Shown here piece after piece: positions 39,235-49,790 of a stretch of 64,000 nucleotides of DNA. The position numbers were made by a program, and so were the translations under genes. This stretch comes from Sergeia podlipaevii (taxonomy: Eukaryota > Euglenozoa > Kinetoplastea > Trypanosomatida > Trypanosomatidae): the NCBI GenBank assembly GCA_030849805.1, contig JASANZ010002250.1, forward strand, positions 1-64,000, read 5' to 3'. Position 1 is the stretch's first letter; every line of letters begins with the position of its first letter. The notes under the pieces are model-generated. The model ran no database searches. It saw only the letters and a program-made list of their open reading frames with translations, and had not been told where the DNA came from.

Positions 39235-40611
39235 GATGCACAATGTCAAATATAAAAGCAAGACTCGCAACTGTGGCTTCTGAAGATAATGAAAGAGAAG
39301 TGGGTATAGGTACTATATCCCGAATGTGCCTGGGCTTTTAAGGCATAGTTATGTTCTCTTTCCTCCTGAGTAACTACCCTATCTCGAGTCAAAGATCCTT
39401 GAAAGTGAGTATTAAAGGAGAGAGAGGAAAGACAAAAACACAAATTGTTGCTAACAGCTATGAGGTGCCTATAAAAAAAAGAAAAAATAGTGTTTTTTTT
39501 TAAAAAAAAAAAGGAAATAGAGAGTGTCAGTCATAAGACATAAAGTGAAGTGCATAAAAGTATATGCAGCAGGGTAAAGAAAGAAGAAGAAGAAAAAAAA
39601 AAAAAGAACATGTAATACAGCGAGTATACTATGATGCTGGTAACTGGTGGTAGTTGCCACTTGAGATCCTGGAAAAAAAAATATACGAACAAAAAGCAAT
39701 CTTTTAGATTCAAACAAACGCAAATACAAAATGGACGTGCCACCCCTTCATCGGAAATAAATAAATAAATTAAGAGAAGAAGGAATGTAAGAACACACAA
39801 GGAGAGGAAGATGAGAAAGAGAGGGGTCCAACGCGTTAACCTTTTTGCGGTTGCACTTTCCTCAAAAGGAAAAAAAAAGGTAAAGAGGAAAATCACTCTT
39901 CATTTGAAAGAAGAGGAAGAAAAAAAAAAAAGAAATGGCAGTGAGCCTGCATATCTCTTCTCCTTCTCCATCCCCTCCCAGACTCTCCCAGACTCTCACT
40001 CAGCCACTTCACTTGCCACCAACTCCTTCCTAAAAGATAAAAAAGGCGGGGAAAAAAGATGGGGGATAAGAACAAGAAAAACAAAGAAAAGATCAATCGC
40101 GCCTCTTCCTATCAGCACTAAATGACTTCTTATTCTTTATATTCTTGTCTTCCCATTTCTTTCCCTTCTCAATGTGTCTCTCCATCCATCCACTAAAAAA
40201 ATCCACTTTTCTCTCTCCCCCCTTCTTCACCCTATATGTATATAACAGCTACACAGCGCAAGAGGAAGTGGAGAGAACAGCAAGATAAAAAGAGAGAAAA
40301 AAAGAGTGGGAGACAGCAACGCCTCAAATGTATACACTACCAAAAAAAAAACATCTCATAGCAACATGTGTGTGTATGTGTGTGTGTGCATTTGGTGTCA
40401 ACAAGAACAGAGAAAGAAGGAGAAAAAGTTTGAAGTACACATCTTTTCAAAAAATAGAAACCCCACTCTCTCTCTCTTCTTATCGCTCTTTCTTCTTTTC
40501 CTCTTTTTCTCTCGCCTATTGCTATCTTTGTAGAGATGTTTTCATCGTTGTTTGTCTTAAAACTCTTCTCTGTGTATGTCTCGCTCGCCATCAACTTCCT
40601 ACCCCCCGCCA
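39235..40611. other. Intergenic spacer
   Basis: A-rich on the plus strand, with a TG run near 40367-40389 and a direct repeat of CAGACTCTC at 39979-39998. No gene recognised. Confidence 0.6.
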
Positions 40612-41253
40612 CTATGCAAAGCGAAGGGCGGGGATAACGTGGCTGTTCGTGCGCCGCGCCTTTGCTGCCTCGCGCTCCTCATATGTCACTGGCTCTTCAT
40701 CATGGTCAGAGGCATCGTGAAATTGTGGATCACACACACGACCAAAATCATTAAGATTGAGTACGCGCCGCGTTACGCCGAGGGACTCGGATGTGCTTTG
40801 GCGCGCAGGCTTGTTCTTATTCGCGAGTGATTTCGCTTTCTTCTCGCGAGGCTCGTAAAGTGACTTGAAGTCCTTCCAGTCGAACTTGGAGAGAGTGTCC
40901 TGAATCTCCTCGACAGGAATGCTGGCCTTGTGACGCACGGTGAAGCGCACATTGAGGTATCCGTCGTTCATGACGAAACGCAGGTTTTGAATGTTTTCAA
41001 CAGGTTCTCCCGTCGCCTCGGCTGCGCCGGACTCAAACTTCTTGGTGAGATCGTCACGGCGCTGTGTGAGAGGGATATCCCAGTCGGAACCGTGAAAGTG
41101 CAAGCCATGCTTGGTCGTCTCAAAGCCGAGCTGGTCAATCTGCCGCTCCCGGCGAGGGAAACGGACGCCATCAATGACGCGCTCACCGTCGTCGTCGCTG
41201 CCCAGTTGCGCCTTCTTTTTCGAGTGGCTGAGTGTGCTGGAGGGTGCTGGCAT
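40612..41253 (-). CDS. Small single-domain FAZ1-like protein A
   Basis: Encodes 213 residues from MPAPSSTLSHSKKK. Residues ~50-137 are one copy of the repeated domain found in the giant protein at the right end: LHFHGSDWDIPLTQRRDDL aligns with the F-x-G-x-x-W start, LNVRFTVRHK with the GSL-x-V-x-F strand, and WKDFKSLYEPR with the YPY-x-x-VWALY end. The tail is basic and disordered (Lys-rich, then SESLGVTRRVLNLNDFG). There is no signal peptide or membrane helix. I associate the domain with trypanosomatid FAZ1-like cytoskeletal proteins, so a flagellum or cell-cortex role is inferred. Acceptor predicted at 41297-41298. Confidence 0.8.
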   Translation of the reverse strand: MPAPSSTLSHSKKKAQLGSDDDGERVIDGVRFPRRERQIDQLGFETTKHGLHFHGSDWDIPLTQRRDDLTKKFESGAAEATGEPVENIQNLRFVMNDGYLNVRFTVRHKASIPVEEIQDTLSKFDWKDFKSLYEPREKKAKSLANKNKPARQSTSESLGVTRRVLNLNDFGRVCDPQFHDASDHDEEPVTYEEREAAKARRTNSHVIPALRFA

Positions 41254-41296
41254 TCCTTGAAAAGGAATTTAAAAATACGCAAGTGTATATCTATAT

Positions 41297-41298
41297 CT
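41297..41298 (-). promoter_or_regulatory. Predicted spliced-leader acceptor AG for FAZ1-like gene A
   Basis: First minus-strand AG after the pyrimidine tract 41308-41341, 44 bases before the ATG at 41253. Confidence 0.5.
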
Positions 41299-44200
41299 AT
41301 ATAGATAGGTAGAAAGAGAAAGAGAAAGTAAAATGAAAGAGCTACACAAAATAGCTTTTTTTTTTTTTACAATTGGCTGAAGATGAATGAATGAAAAAAA
41401 CTAACAATCAAAACACTAAATGCCAATACCAATTTTATGAAACGCAAAAAGAGAAAAAAAAAGGTTAGAGTGACACAGGTCAATCAGTATCAGCGGGCTT
41501 TTCCTTTATGTTAAAGATATTTTCCCCTAAGAAGGCAGCCTGTTTGCAGTATGCTTCATTATTATTTTTTTATAATCAACCAATCAAGATACAAAGAAAC
41601 AAAAAAAAAATGTTCTCATGCACATGCACGGTCATCGAATGCTCTAGAAATTCCTTCTTTTTTTCGTTTAGGTTGTTGTTGTTATCTCGGAGTGTCCAAT
41701 GTCATAAAAATAGATAAATAAATAGTCAAGGAGAAAAAAAGGGGGGATATATAACGTATGCGCTCACCTCTCACTTTTCTTGAAAAAGAAAGAAAAACGG
41801 CAAAAGGATAGAAAACGCTTTCATCTATTTTTGAAAAAATATCCTGTGGTAAATAAAGAAGTATATATAGCCCTCCTCACGCGACATAATCGATTGCACG
41901 TTGCCGTTTTGTTGTTGTTGTTGTTGTTGCGCCGTGGGCTAGCCATCATAAATATACGCAGAGGGAAAGAAAAATAAAACAAAAGAAAGGGGAGATGTCC
42001 GAAAAGAAAAAAAGGCACAAAACCGATTGAATCGATGCCAAAGAAAAAAAGTTGTAATTCCCAAACGTTCAGAAGCAAGCAAACAGTTTGCCGCCGTACA
42101 CATCGTACAATTTTTAAAGTGAGCATTTTTTCTTTCCTTTCCCCCCCCCCCTCCAATCCTCTGCTTGTCATTCCTTCGCTCTGCGATTCCTTAAAGGAAG
42201 ATGATCAATACAAAAGTGCTGAAAACGCCGCAATACCGCGATATCCGTAGAAGTGCAACTCATACGTGCGTGGGGAGAGGGGGGAGGATACACAGACAAC
42301 AACGAGTAATTCTATATTTTCGTCATTTTGTTTTTAAATCTTCCCACCACCATCACCACACTATCTAGTGTTCTTAAACCTATTCTGTCGTTCGACCCAA
42401 GAAACGTTTTCTATCTTTCTTCAGAAAAATAAAAGTTATATATTCTACGTTTCGCTCTTTCTTTCTTCTCCTTTGTCCTCCTCTAGTGAGGCATGCTCTC
42501 CCGTGATACTTTTTTTATAAAATGGGAGGTTGGGGAAAACGGTTCTCCACTCTCCCTCGCATTTTTCTCAAAGAAGTCTCCCGTGCTCGAATAGGCAAAA
42601 ACCAAAAAAAAGAATATAAAAAAACCGAAAAGAACAAACAAGAAAAAAAAAAAGTAATGATGATAGTTCAATCAATACAAAAAAAAACAGAACAGAGGCA
42701 GTCATTGAATTTTCTTCAAAAAAAAAAAAAGGTGCATGGAAACTCGAAGAGAAAAAATATAAAGATACCACAAGTTCTACAATTCTTAAAGTATAACACA
42801 TCATCATCATACTAGAATAAAACGCAGACGATGCTATTTTGTGTTTTGCTTTTTCCGCTTTACGTATTGTTCTCTTTTTTTTTTTCAAACTCACTATTCA
42901 TTCATTATTGGTTTCTTTCATATTTCAGAATTGTCTACTTATTTTGTAATTTGTGTTCATGTGCATCTCCGCCATGCAGAAAAAAAAAAAAAGACATTAC
43001 AATGCAGTGCTCCGATATTGAGAGAGAGGGGTGTACTTTTTTTTTTTTTTTTTTTAAAGAGCAGGGAAACAAATAAACAAAAACAGAAAACATTGCTTCC
43101 CTCCTCTTATTTACCACAAATGCAGAAAAGATAATAATAATTAATCAATAATAGAAAAGATGGACCTTACCACAAAACTCATAAACAACTAAAGAATATA
43201 TATATAATGCCTTCTCTCCCAAGATATCTTCCTTCTCCTTCATTTAAATATAAGTACAATACAGAAAAAATATGTTGTTTTTTTTTTAAAGAAGTAAATG
43301 GGTGAGTACAATAAAATAAAAAATAAAAAAAAAGGTGCGTCGCGCCGTGTAAGAACGGATTTAAGCTCTGAACATATAGAAGGAGCTAGGTAATGTGTTC
43401 ACGTATGTGGGTGCATTGATGTTTTGCAGGATGTTGGCTCCAAAGAACAAGAAAGTCCAAAAAAAAAAAAAAACGAAGGCTTGTACGCTCCGACGTTGGA
43501 ACGTCGAATATATATATACTAAAGTATCCTCTGCCCATCCACTTCATAAAAAAAAAAAGCCCCGGATTACACATTTTGTGACACACACACAAATATATAT
43601 AGATAGATAGAGAGAGAAATAGAGAGATAGATGGCCATTTTTTTCTTCTAGAAAAAAAAAATCTTCTAGCCCACAGCACGTACACACAACACTACTGTCT
43701 ATACGGCGTTCATAACCACCTATCTGGCATATTCTTTTTTTAAAATGTTAGAAGGGGGAGTGAAGAGAAAAAAAAAAATCCTCTCTTTCTCAAACTACTA
43801 AAAGAGGAACAGATACTATGTTGATTGGTACTCAAATATATATATATGTTTTCCCTCTCTTACTCTAATTTTATTTTCTGCTGAACTGTAACTTCCCAAC
43901 AAAAAAATGAAGATATAGATGAGAAAACTGGGGGGAACAGCAAAAAAAAAAAAGAAAAAATGCCTGTTCTCTCTCCTTGCCCACCAGAGGCGCGCGGTAC
44001 GTAAGCACGCTCTCGCCGCCACCCCTCTACAACTCGATTTTCATGTGTATGAAGATATCCTTCTCTCCTATACGCACACACACTTACACACAGAAAAGAA
44101 GAAGAAGAAAAAGAAAGGAGAGAGGAGATCCGGAGAGAAAACACCAAGGGGGTGGCTCGCCGCGAATATATTTTTTTTAATGGAAAAAAAAGGCGGCCCA

Positions 44201-44362
44201 GTCGAAGAAAAAAATGAGACGTGCGAGATAAAACAATCAAATATATAAACTGAAGAAAACAACAGAAATAAAAAAAAGAATAGTTTTATGATAGGAAAAA
44301 AAAAAAGAAAAGGCACCTTTTTTTTCGTGGTTACAGCAATAACAAGAGAGTTCGCTGCAAAA

Positions 44363-44432
44363 GCACACACACACACACACACACATTCATACATGTATAC
44401 ATGTATGAATGTGTGTGTGTGTGTGTGTGTGC
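44363..44432. repeat. Perfect 70-bp palindrome
   Basis: Two 35-base arms with no spacer, centred between 44397 and 44398. The core is ATTCATACATGTATACATGT and neighbouring bases, flanked by CA repeats on the left and the matching TG repeats on the right. I checked pairing base by base from the centre outward; it breaks only at 44362/44433. Such sequences can extrude cruciforms and are prone to deletion. Confidence 0.9.
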
Positions 44433-44709
44433 GTGTGTGTGTACTTTTTTTTTCTCTCTCTCCCTCAATCTCGCTCGCTCTCTATCTCTCTTCCTCATGT
44501 CGGCTCCTCCTGCACACCCTCTCCCTCAACTGTTCACTTCTATTTCATTGTGCATGCAGTACATGTGTGAGTGTTCATGCGTCTTTCGCTGTCGTCATCT
44601 TTTTCTTTCTTTCTTTCTCTGTGTACACGTACTGGTTGTTGTTGTCTTCTAAAAGATATATATATATATATATATGAACAAGTCTTCCAACCCTCCGTCA
44701 CTGTCAAAC

Positions 44710-45360
44710 TTAGGACTCGGTATGAACATCCTCATCGGGCAGGGGGTACATATTGCAGACGCGAGGAAACTTGTACTGCTTGATGGCAGCATGCATGCGC
44801 TGCTGGTACTTTCTACGGCATCTGGGGTGCATCATGACAAAAGTAGCGACAATGCCCTCTCCGAGCTCCAGCTTCACGTCCTTCAAGTCCTCCGCCTTCT
44901 CGCCGGTGCAGGTCACGATATCCTTCACGAACGCGTTGCGCAGCTCATCAGCGTGATCCGCCATGACGGAGCCCCACTCACTGCCACGGAAGCGGACCGT
45001 GTGGCGTGTCTTGCAGCGCACACCGTCGTCCACCTCCGGCTCGTAATCGCTCTCCACGGGGCCAATAGGCGCAGAAGCGGCAGCAGGGGCCTCCTCTTCA
45101 ATGCAAGCAGCAGACTCGCGATCCTCGGGCCTGGGCATGTCCTTAACTTTCCATCCTTTGCTGGGATCTTCAGGCTGGCGAGGGCTGAAGTCAGTGACCG
45201 GCGGGGGAGTCGGGGGGGCCTCCACCTCCCAATCGGGTTGATCGTGCGCGCCAACGCTCTTGCGACGGCCAGCCGCAAGTGAAGCACGGCGGGATTGAAT
45301 GGACGAGCGGCGCACCTCCTCGGGCATAGGATGCCACACACAGCTTTCACGACGAGACAT
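44710..45360 (-). CDS. Small single-domain FAZ1-like protein B
   Basis: Encodes 216 residues from MSRRESCVWHPMPEE. The first ~115 residues are Arg/Ser/Pro-rich and disordered. Residues ~118-216 are one copy of the shared domain, placed at the very C-terminus: TVRFRGSEWGSVM (start motif), ELRNAFVKDIV (AF-x-x-D helix), GIVATFVMMHP (strand), and YKFPRVCNMYPLP (terminal motif). This copy has VCNMY where the giant protein has VWALY. It lies between gene A and SCO1, in the same direction. Role inferred as for gene A; no partner can be named. A weak acceptor is predicted at 45401-45402. Confidence 0.82.
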   Translation of the reverse strand: MSRRESCVWHPMPEEVRRSSIQSRRASLAAGRRKSVGAHDQPDWEVEAPPTPPPVTDFSPRQPEDPSKGWKVKDMPRPEDRESAACIEEEAPAAASAPIGPVESDYEPEVDDGVRCKTRHTVRFRGSEWGSVMADHADELRNAFVKDIVTCTGEKAEDLKDVKLELGEGIVATFVMMHPRCRRKYQQRMHAAIKQYKFPRVCNMYPLPDEDVHTES

Positions 45361-46150
45361 TCTTTGATTCTTTTCTCCCTTCTTCCTTTATTTAAACTTT
45401 CTGCGTTAAAAAAGAAATTCAAGCACTAACGATGAGAGCTATTATTTTCTCTTTCTATTATTTCTCTTCTTCTGTGATTGAAAGAAATCTACTAAGTCTC
45501 GCTTTTGAAAAAGAAAACTAAAAACTGACAAAAAAAAAATGTGGATTAATCTAAAAAAAAGGCGGTGGGAACAACTTGAATGCGTGTATATAAGATGTGC
45601 ATAGCGGTAAAAAAAAATGAAAACAAAGAGAAGATCAAAGAAAAAAAAAGTTTGTCCCACACTTCACAAGTAAATGCATATTCTTCACTTCACAGCGTCG
45701 TTCAAGTCACAATAACAAAAAGAAAAAAAGCTTCGTGCGAGGTTGGTATACGTACTGAAGGCAGATAAGTCTCCTTCTCTGTTCCCAGACAATCATGATC
45801 AACATTCGTATAAACAAGTATGTATATATACTTGTGTGTTTGTGTGATAAGAGAAAACGTAAGAAGAAAAACAAGAAAGAAAAAACAATAACAATAACAT
45901 TAATTCGTTTCTTTTGTTGTTGGTGTTCCTAAAATTGAACCAAAAAGAAAAAAAAAAAAGAAACCGTCAAAAAGGAAAGAAAACGCCAAGTTCAAAAGCA
46001 CACGCACACACACACGCATGCACACAGGGAGACCAACAGTGCATATATGGTGAGCAGCAAAAATAATAATAAAAAGAACGTCACCAAAAGGGCCTTTTTT
46101 TAACATTTTTGCAAGCGTAATCGTTTCTCCCTCTATCTCTCTGTCATGCG
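45361..46150. other. Intergenic spacer
   Basis: No gene recognised. Contains an imperfect stem (ACAAGTAT, 45814-45821, with ATACTTGT, 45828-45835) and a CA/GCA tract near 45998-46024. Confidence 0.55.
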
Positions 46151-47326
46151 TTACGCGCGAGAGGAAGACGGAGAAGGAGGTGTTGAGGAAGACACAGACC
46201 CGACCCTCGCCACGCTAAGGTTAGCGGGAGTCTCGCCATCCGCCATAATGTGGCCTGGCTTCTGCTGATCCATCGCCTTGTTGCGCTCGTAGTCCATCAT
46301 GCGGCGCAGCAACTTGCTATAACTCTCAAACCACTGAAACTCCTTCGTGGTGTAGTCACAGAACTTGCCCTCGGGGTCCATGAGGTACATAATGATCGAG
46401 TGATCAACTAGGTAATCATCCTCAGACATGGCCTCCTCGTCAGGAATGGCAAAGTACACTCGATACTGCCGCGCAGCCTCTTCCACTTCCTCTTGAGTTC
46501 CGACGAGGCCCTGGATACGGGGCGAGAAGTCCGCCAGGTACTCACGGATCTTCGCAGGCGTGTCGCGCTTCGGGTCAAGAGACACAAAGACGGGCTGCCA
46601 GTAGTCCTTCCCTACTTTTTTGTCTAAATGCGCGATCACACGAGACATCTTGGCCATTTCCTCCGGACACACATCTGGGCAGTTGGTAAAACCAAAGTAG
46701 ATATAGATCCATTTGCCTAAAAAATCCTTCTCCGTCACCTTCTTACCCGTTACGACATCCTTCAATGTAAAAGGTCCACCGATGCTGGGGCCGTCCGGGC
46801 TATCGAAAGACTTGACGGCGCGCAATTTCGGATCAAACCGCATCTGCTCGCGACGCACTCTAATGGACACGACGACGGTGAGGATGGCAAAAGAGAGAAA
46901 AAGCAGTGCCCACAGCATCCAAATCGGATTCTCGCGGACCTCTTCGATACTCTGTGAAACCGTCTTGTTAGCGCCGTGCTCACCCTCGTATTTCTCCACG
47001 TACTCGTTATAGGTGTAGATCTGGCTGTCTTTTTGATCTGCCACGCGGATGTGGACGGGCTTCGTCTGGTCCACAATATCTATATCCTTGCCTCCACTGC
47101 GTGCGCTGTTGCCGCCAGCCGTACGACAGGAAACGTACAGGCTGCACGTGGTAGTCGCAATTGTCGTCCGCGCCGTCATGACAAGTGCGGAGTGGTGGTG
47201 GCTTCGGCCTGACATTGTCCGCCATGAGACAGTGAGCGGTCCCATGCGTCGAGGAAGAAACATGGCTGGTGCAGTCATTCCCCGGCTCCGCAGCACAGGC
47301 ACACGTAAGGCTAAAGAGCGATGCAT
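46151..47326 (-). CDS. SCO1: SCO1/SenC-family mitochondrial copper chaperone
   Basis: Encodes 391 residues from MHRSLALRVPVLRSRG. The first ~50 residues are Arg-rich with no acidic residue, a mitochondrial presequence. A single transmembrane helix (MLWALLFLSFAILTVVVSI, ~137-157) is followed by the thioredoxin-fold SCO domain. That domain has the copper-ligand motif NCPDVC (~216), the sequence VFVSLDPKRDTP, and the third ligand His in VDHSIIMYLMDP (~309). All copper ligands are present, so it should deliver copper to the CuA site of cytochrome c oxidase subunit 2 from the inner membrane. The acidic/Ser C-terminal tail (~50 residues) is longer than in yeast and human. An AG at 47311-47312 lies downstream of this ATG. 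If that is the acceptor, the start would be the ATG at 47276-47278; an acceptor at 47416-47417 would keep the longer form. Confidence 0.95.
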   Translation of the reverse strand: MHRSLALRVPVLRSRGMTAPAMFLPRRMGPLTVSWRTMSGRSHHHSALVMTARTTIATTTCSLYVSCRTAGGNSARSGGKDIDIVDQTKPVHIRVADQKDSQIYTYNEYVEKYEGEHGANKTVSQSIEEVRENPIWMLWALLFLSFAILTVVVSIRVRREQMRFDPKLRAVKSFDSPDGPSIGGPFTLKDVVTGKKVTEKDFLGKWIYIYFGFTNCPDVCPEEMAKMSRVIAHLDKKVGKDYWQPVFVSLDPKRDTPAKIREYLADFSPRIQGLVGTQEEVEEAARQYRVYFAIPDEEAMSEDDYLVDHSIIMYLMDPEGKFCDYTTKEFQWFESYSKLLRRMMDYERNKAMDQQKPGHIMADGETPANLSVARVGSVSSSTPPSPSSSRA

Positions 47327-49790
47327 TGAAAGAGAAAAGCAAAAAAAAAAGTAAGAAAACACCGGGTGTCTCTCCGTGGCTACCCAGACTAACGCGCGAG
47401 CAAATATTATCGTTACTACAATTTTCAAATAACAAAAAATAATTAAAAAAAAAGATAGTGCTCTTTCAATTATAAAGGCTGATTGCTCGCTTGCTTGTTT
47501 TTTTTTTTCTTCTTGTACACGTACTATCTCTTTGTGCTAAATGTCAATCCCGAAGTCCTTATGAAGTTGCTGGTGCTTTGTTGTTGTTGCTGCTTTTTGT
47601 TAAAAGGGCGTGTTACTCTCGTCCTTCTTTTTTTTTTTTCCTATCCCACCTTGACTATTTTTTTATGAACAAAGGAAAAAGGAAACGCCAATACGCAAAG
47701 AAAAAAAAAAAAGAAGGAATATCATTACTAGTGTGAAAGGAAGAAAGAAAGAAAGAAAAAGCGCCCATAGCAAATTACATGTGCACTCACACCGTTGTGC
47801 AATAACAACAATGATTAATGCCATTGTGGGAGCCATTTGCTTCCTCTCCATTTTTGCACTCAAAAGAAAATACCACCAAAGCGCCAAGGGAGGAGGGGAG
47901 AAGGGGAGGAGGGTTTGATAGCATCCAACCCAGCAATTTTCTGCTCCACTTTCTGCTCGAACTCTCTCCTCATGATGTAATGGGAGTACCTTTGATAGGT
48001 ATACACTATTATCTTTTTTTTTCTTTTTTTTGAAAGGGGTTGTTTGTCTTTGTGTAATAACACACTGATAAAATAGAAAACGGAGAAGAAAAAAACAGGA
48101 ATACTTTAAAAGAAAAAAAAATAAGAGGAGGACACTCATCAAAACGGCTTCTTACAACAGCGTCTCTACCAAGAATATACTAGCCTCTTCTTTAACTCCC
48201 TCTCTCTTTTTTTTTTCTCGTTGTTTACAAAAAGGTGAGTGTAAATACTTGTATACGTCACGTCAATCTCGCTTTCTGCTTCAATTAAATGTATCTATAT
48301 ACTCACCCACATACTACAACCATACTTTGGCGGAAAATAGCGATACAAATATTTTTTTAAAAAAAGGAAGAAGGAGGAGAGGGTGGATGAAAGATAGCTC
48401 AATCTCCAGTAAAATAAAGGAGGATAGGGGGCAAAACTTCCAAAGAAAAAAGCGGTGAAGAAATACAACAACGATGTGCTCCATCAACATTCTTCATGTT
48501 TCCCCCCCCCCCCCTCTTTCTCTCTTTCCTTCTCTCCCCTCATCAATCGTTATCTTGTGCTTGCCTCTCCATATGCATGTAGCAACCAAAAAAAAAAGAA
48601 AAAAACGTAAAAAGAAAAACAGAAGAACAGAAGAACGCAAGTCCAGCCTTCTCTGTTGTATATCCTCATACGTTCAAGCGTCCTCACTCACTCTCTCTCT
48701 CTCTCTCGCCTCCACCTCACAAAGAGAAAGAAGAAGAGAGGAGTAGAGGAGGGGATGCAGCCTCAACATGTATGGAAGACATCTGCACACACACACGCAC
48801 ACACATACATACACGCGCAAAGAGCTCCACAATGGCTCCTCACTAAAAAGAAAAAGAGGGTAAAACGTTAACATATATATATATATATTGTCAAAGGATA
48901 GAAAAAAAAGGGGTTGAAACATATACAAAATAAAAGGAAGTAATAATAATGATAATAATAATAAAAGAAAATAGATACACTAGAGAAACAATGATTCGTT
49001 GCTGTTTCAATCCTTTTTTCTTCCTCTCTCTCTTCTCGTTCTATCCAAATTTTCTGTTGTTTTTGCTGTATGAAGTGTAGAGCGCTTTTTTTTTTTGGAA
49101 TTTCCGCGTAACAGTAGTTTCTCTTCTTCGTTTTTTTGACATACAGGTTGCATTTTTTTTTTTAAAGCTTCTTAATTTCCTTTATCTCTCCTCGACATCT
49201 AATCGTTTTGCCTCCATTGCTTTTTTTTCTCTTTTGCTCACCTCCTTCAAACGTGTCTTTTTACTATTTCTCTGATAAGGTTTCGTTGCTCTGATGCATT
49301 CATTTCGTTATTCAAATATAAATAGATAAAAATCAAAAAGGCCAAAATACTCACGCCCTACCGGTGCCCCAGGAAGCAACAACATATAATATAAAAAAAA
49401 AGTACATATTTTTTTTAAAGACTACAAAACAAAAACACGGTAAGCGAAACAACAACAAGAAAAAAGAAGAAGAACGAGGAGGAAAGGAAATTTAAAAAAA
49501 AAACAGAAGAGAAAAGATATAACCTTTTTCTCTCTTCCTCTCTTCCTCCACTAAGAACCAGCTGCAATATATACCCCTTCCGACCACATTCACTTCTCGT
49601 GAGGCAAGAGCCACATCGTAAGTGTATGTCATCAAGAGCTCATGTGCCGCCTTGCACTTTTTTTGTTGTTGCTGCCGCTGCTGCTGTCTGTTGTTTCTCT
49701 CAATCTCCATCTCTTTCCTTTCTCTCCTTCTTCTTCTCTTTCTGTCGATAGACACAGAAAGCAACACACGCGCAAAGAAAAAATTAGTGC
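47327..49790. other. 2.5-kb spacer with a coding-like island
   Basis: Mostly homopolymer and microsatellite DNA, including a C13-type run near 48502-48514, a CA tract near 48785-48812 and a TA run near 48874-48889. A less AT-rich patch at about 47780-47975 has short open frames on both strands: MRREFEQKVEQKIAGLD ... (37 residues, minus, 47860-47973) and MINAIVGAICFLSIFALKRK ... (35 residues, plus, 47811-47918). Neither is strong enough to call as a gene. Confidence 0.5.

Larger units (their letters stand above)
41254..44709. other. 3.5-kb spacer, the largest gap in the window
   Basis: No gene could be supported. It contains a GTT microsatellite near 41910-41929, many A/T runs up to about 18 bases, a less AT-rich patch at about 43970-44060 with only weak open frames, and the 70-bp palindrome at 44363-44432, followed by a TA run near 44657-44676. 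Its size, against a typical 0.6-1.7 kb here, leaves room for a lost gene or a non-coding RNA. Confidence 0.55.

Noticed and set aside
43969..44160. Less AT-rich patch considered as a tRNA or snRNA gene
   Set aside because: No T-loop or acceptor-stem pairing could be found by eye on either strand; composition alone is not enough.
44363..44432. Palindrome considered as a transposon end or recombinase site
   Set aside because: No transposase gene, target-site duplication or paired second copy is present; only a simple-repeat palindrome is supported.
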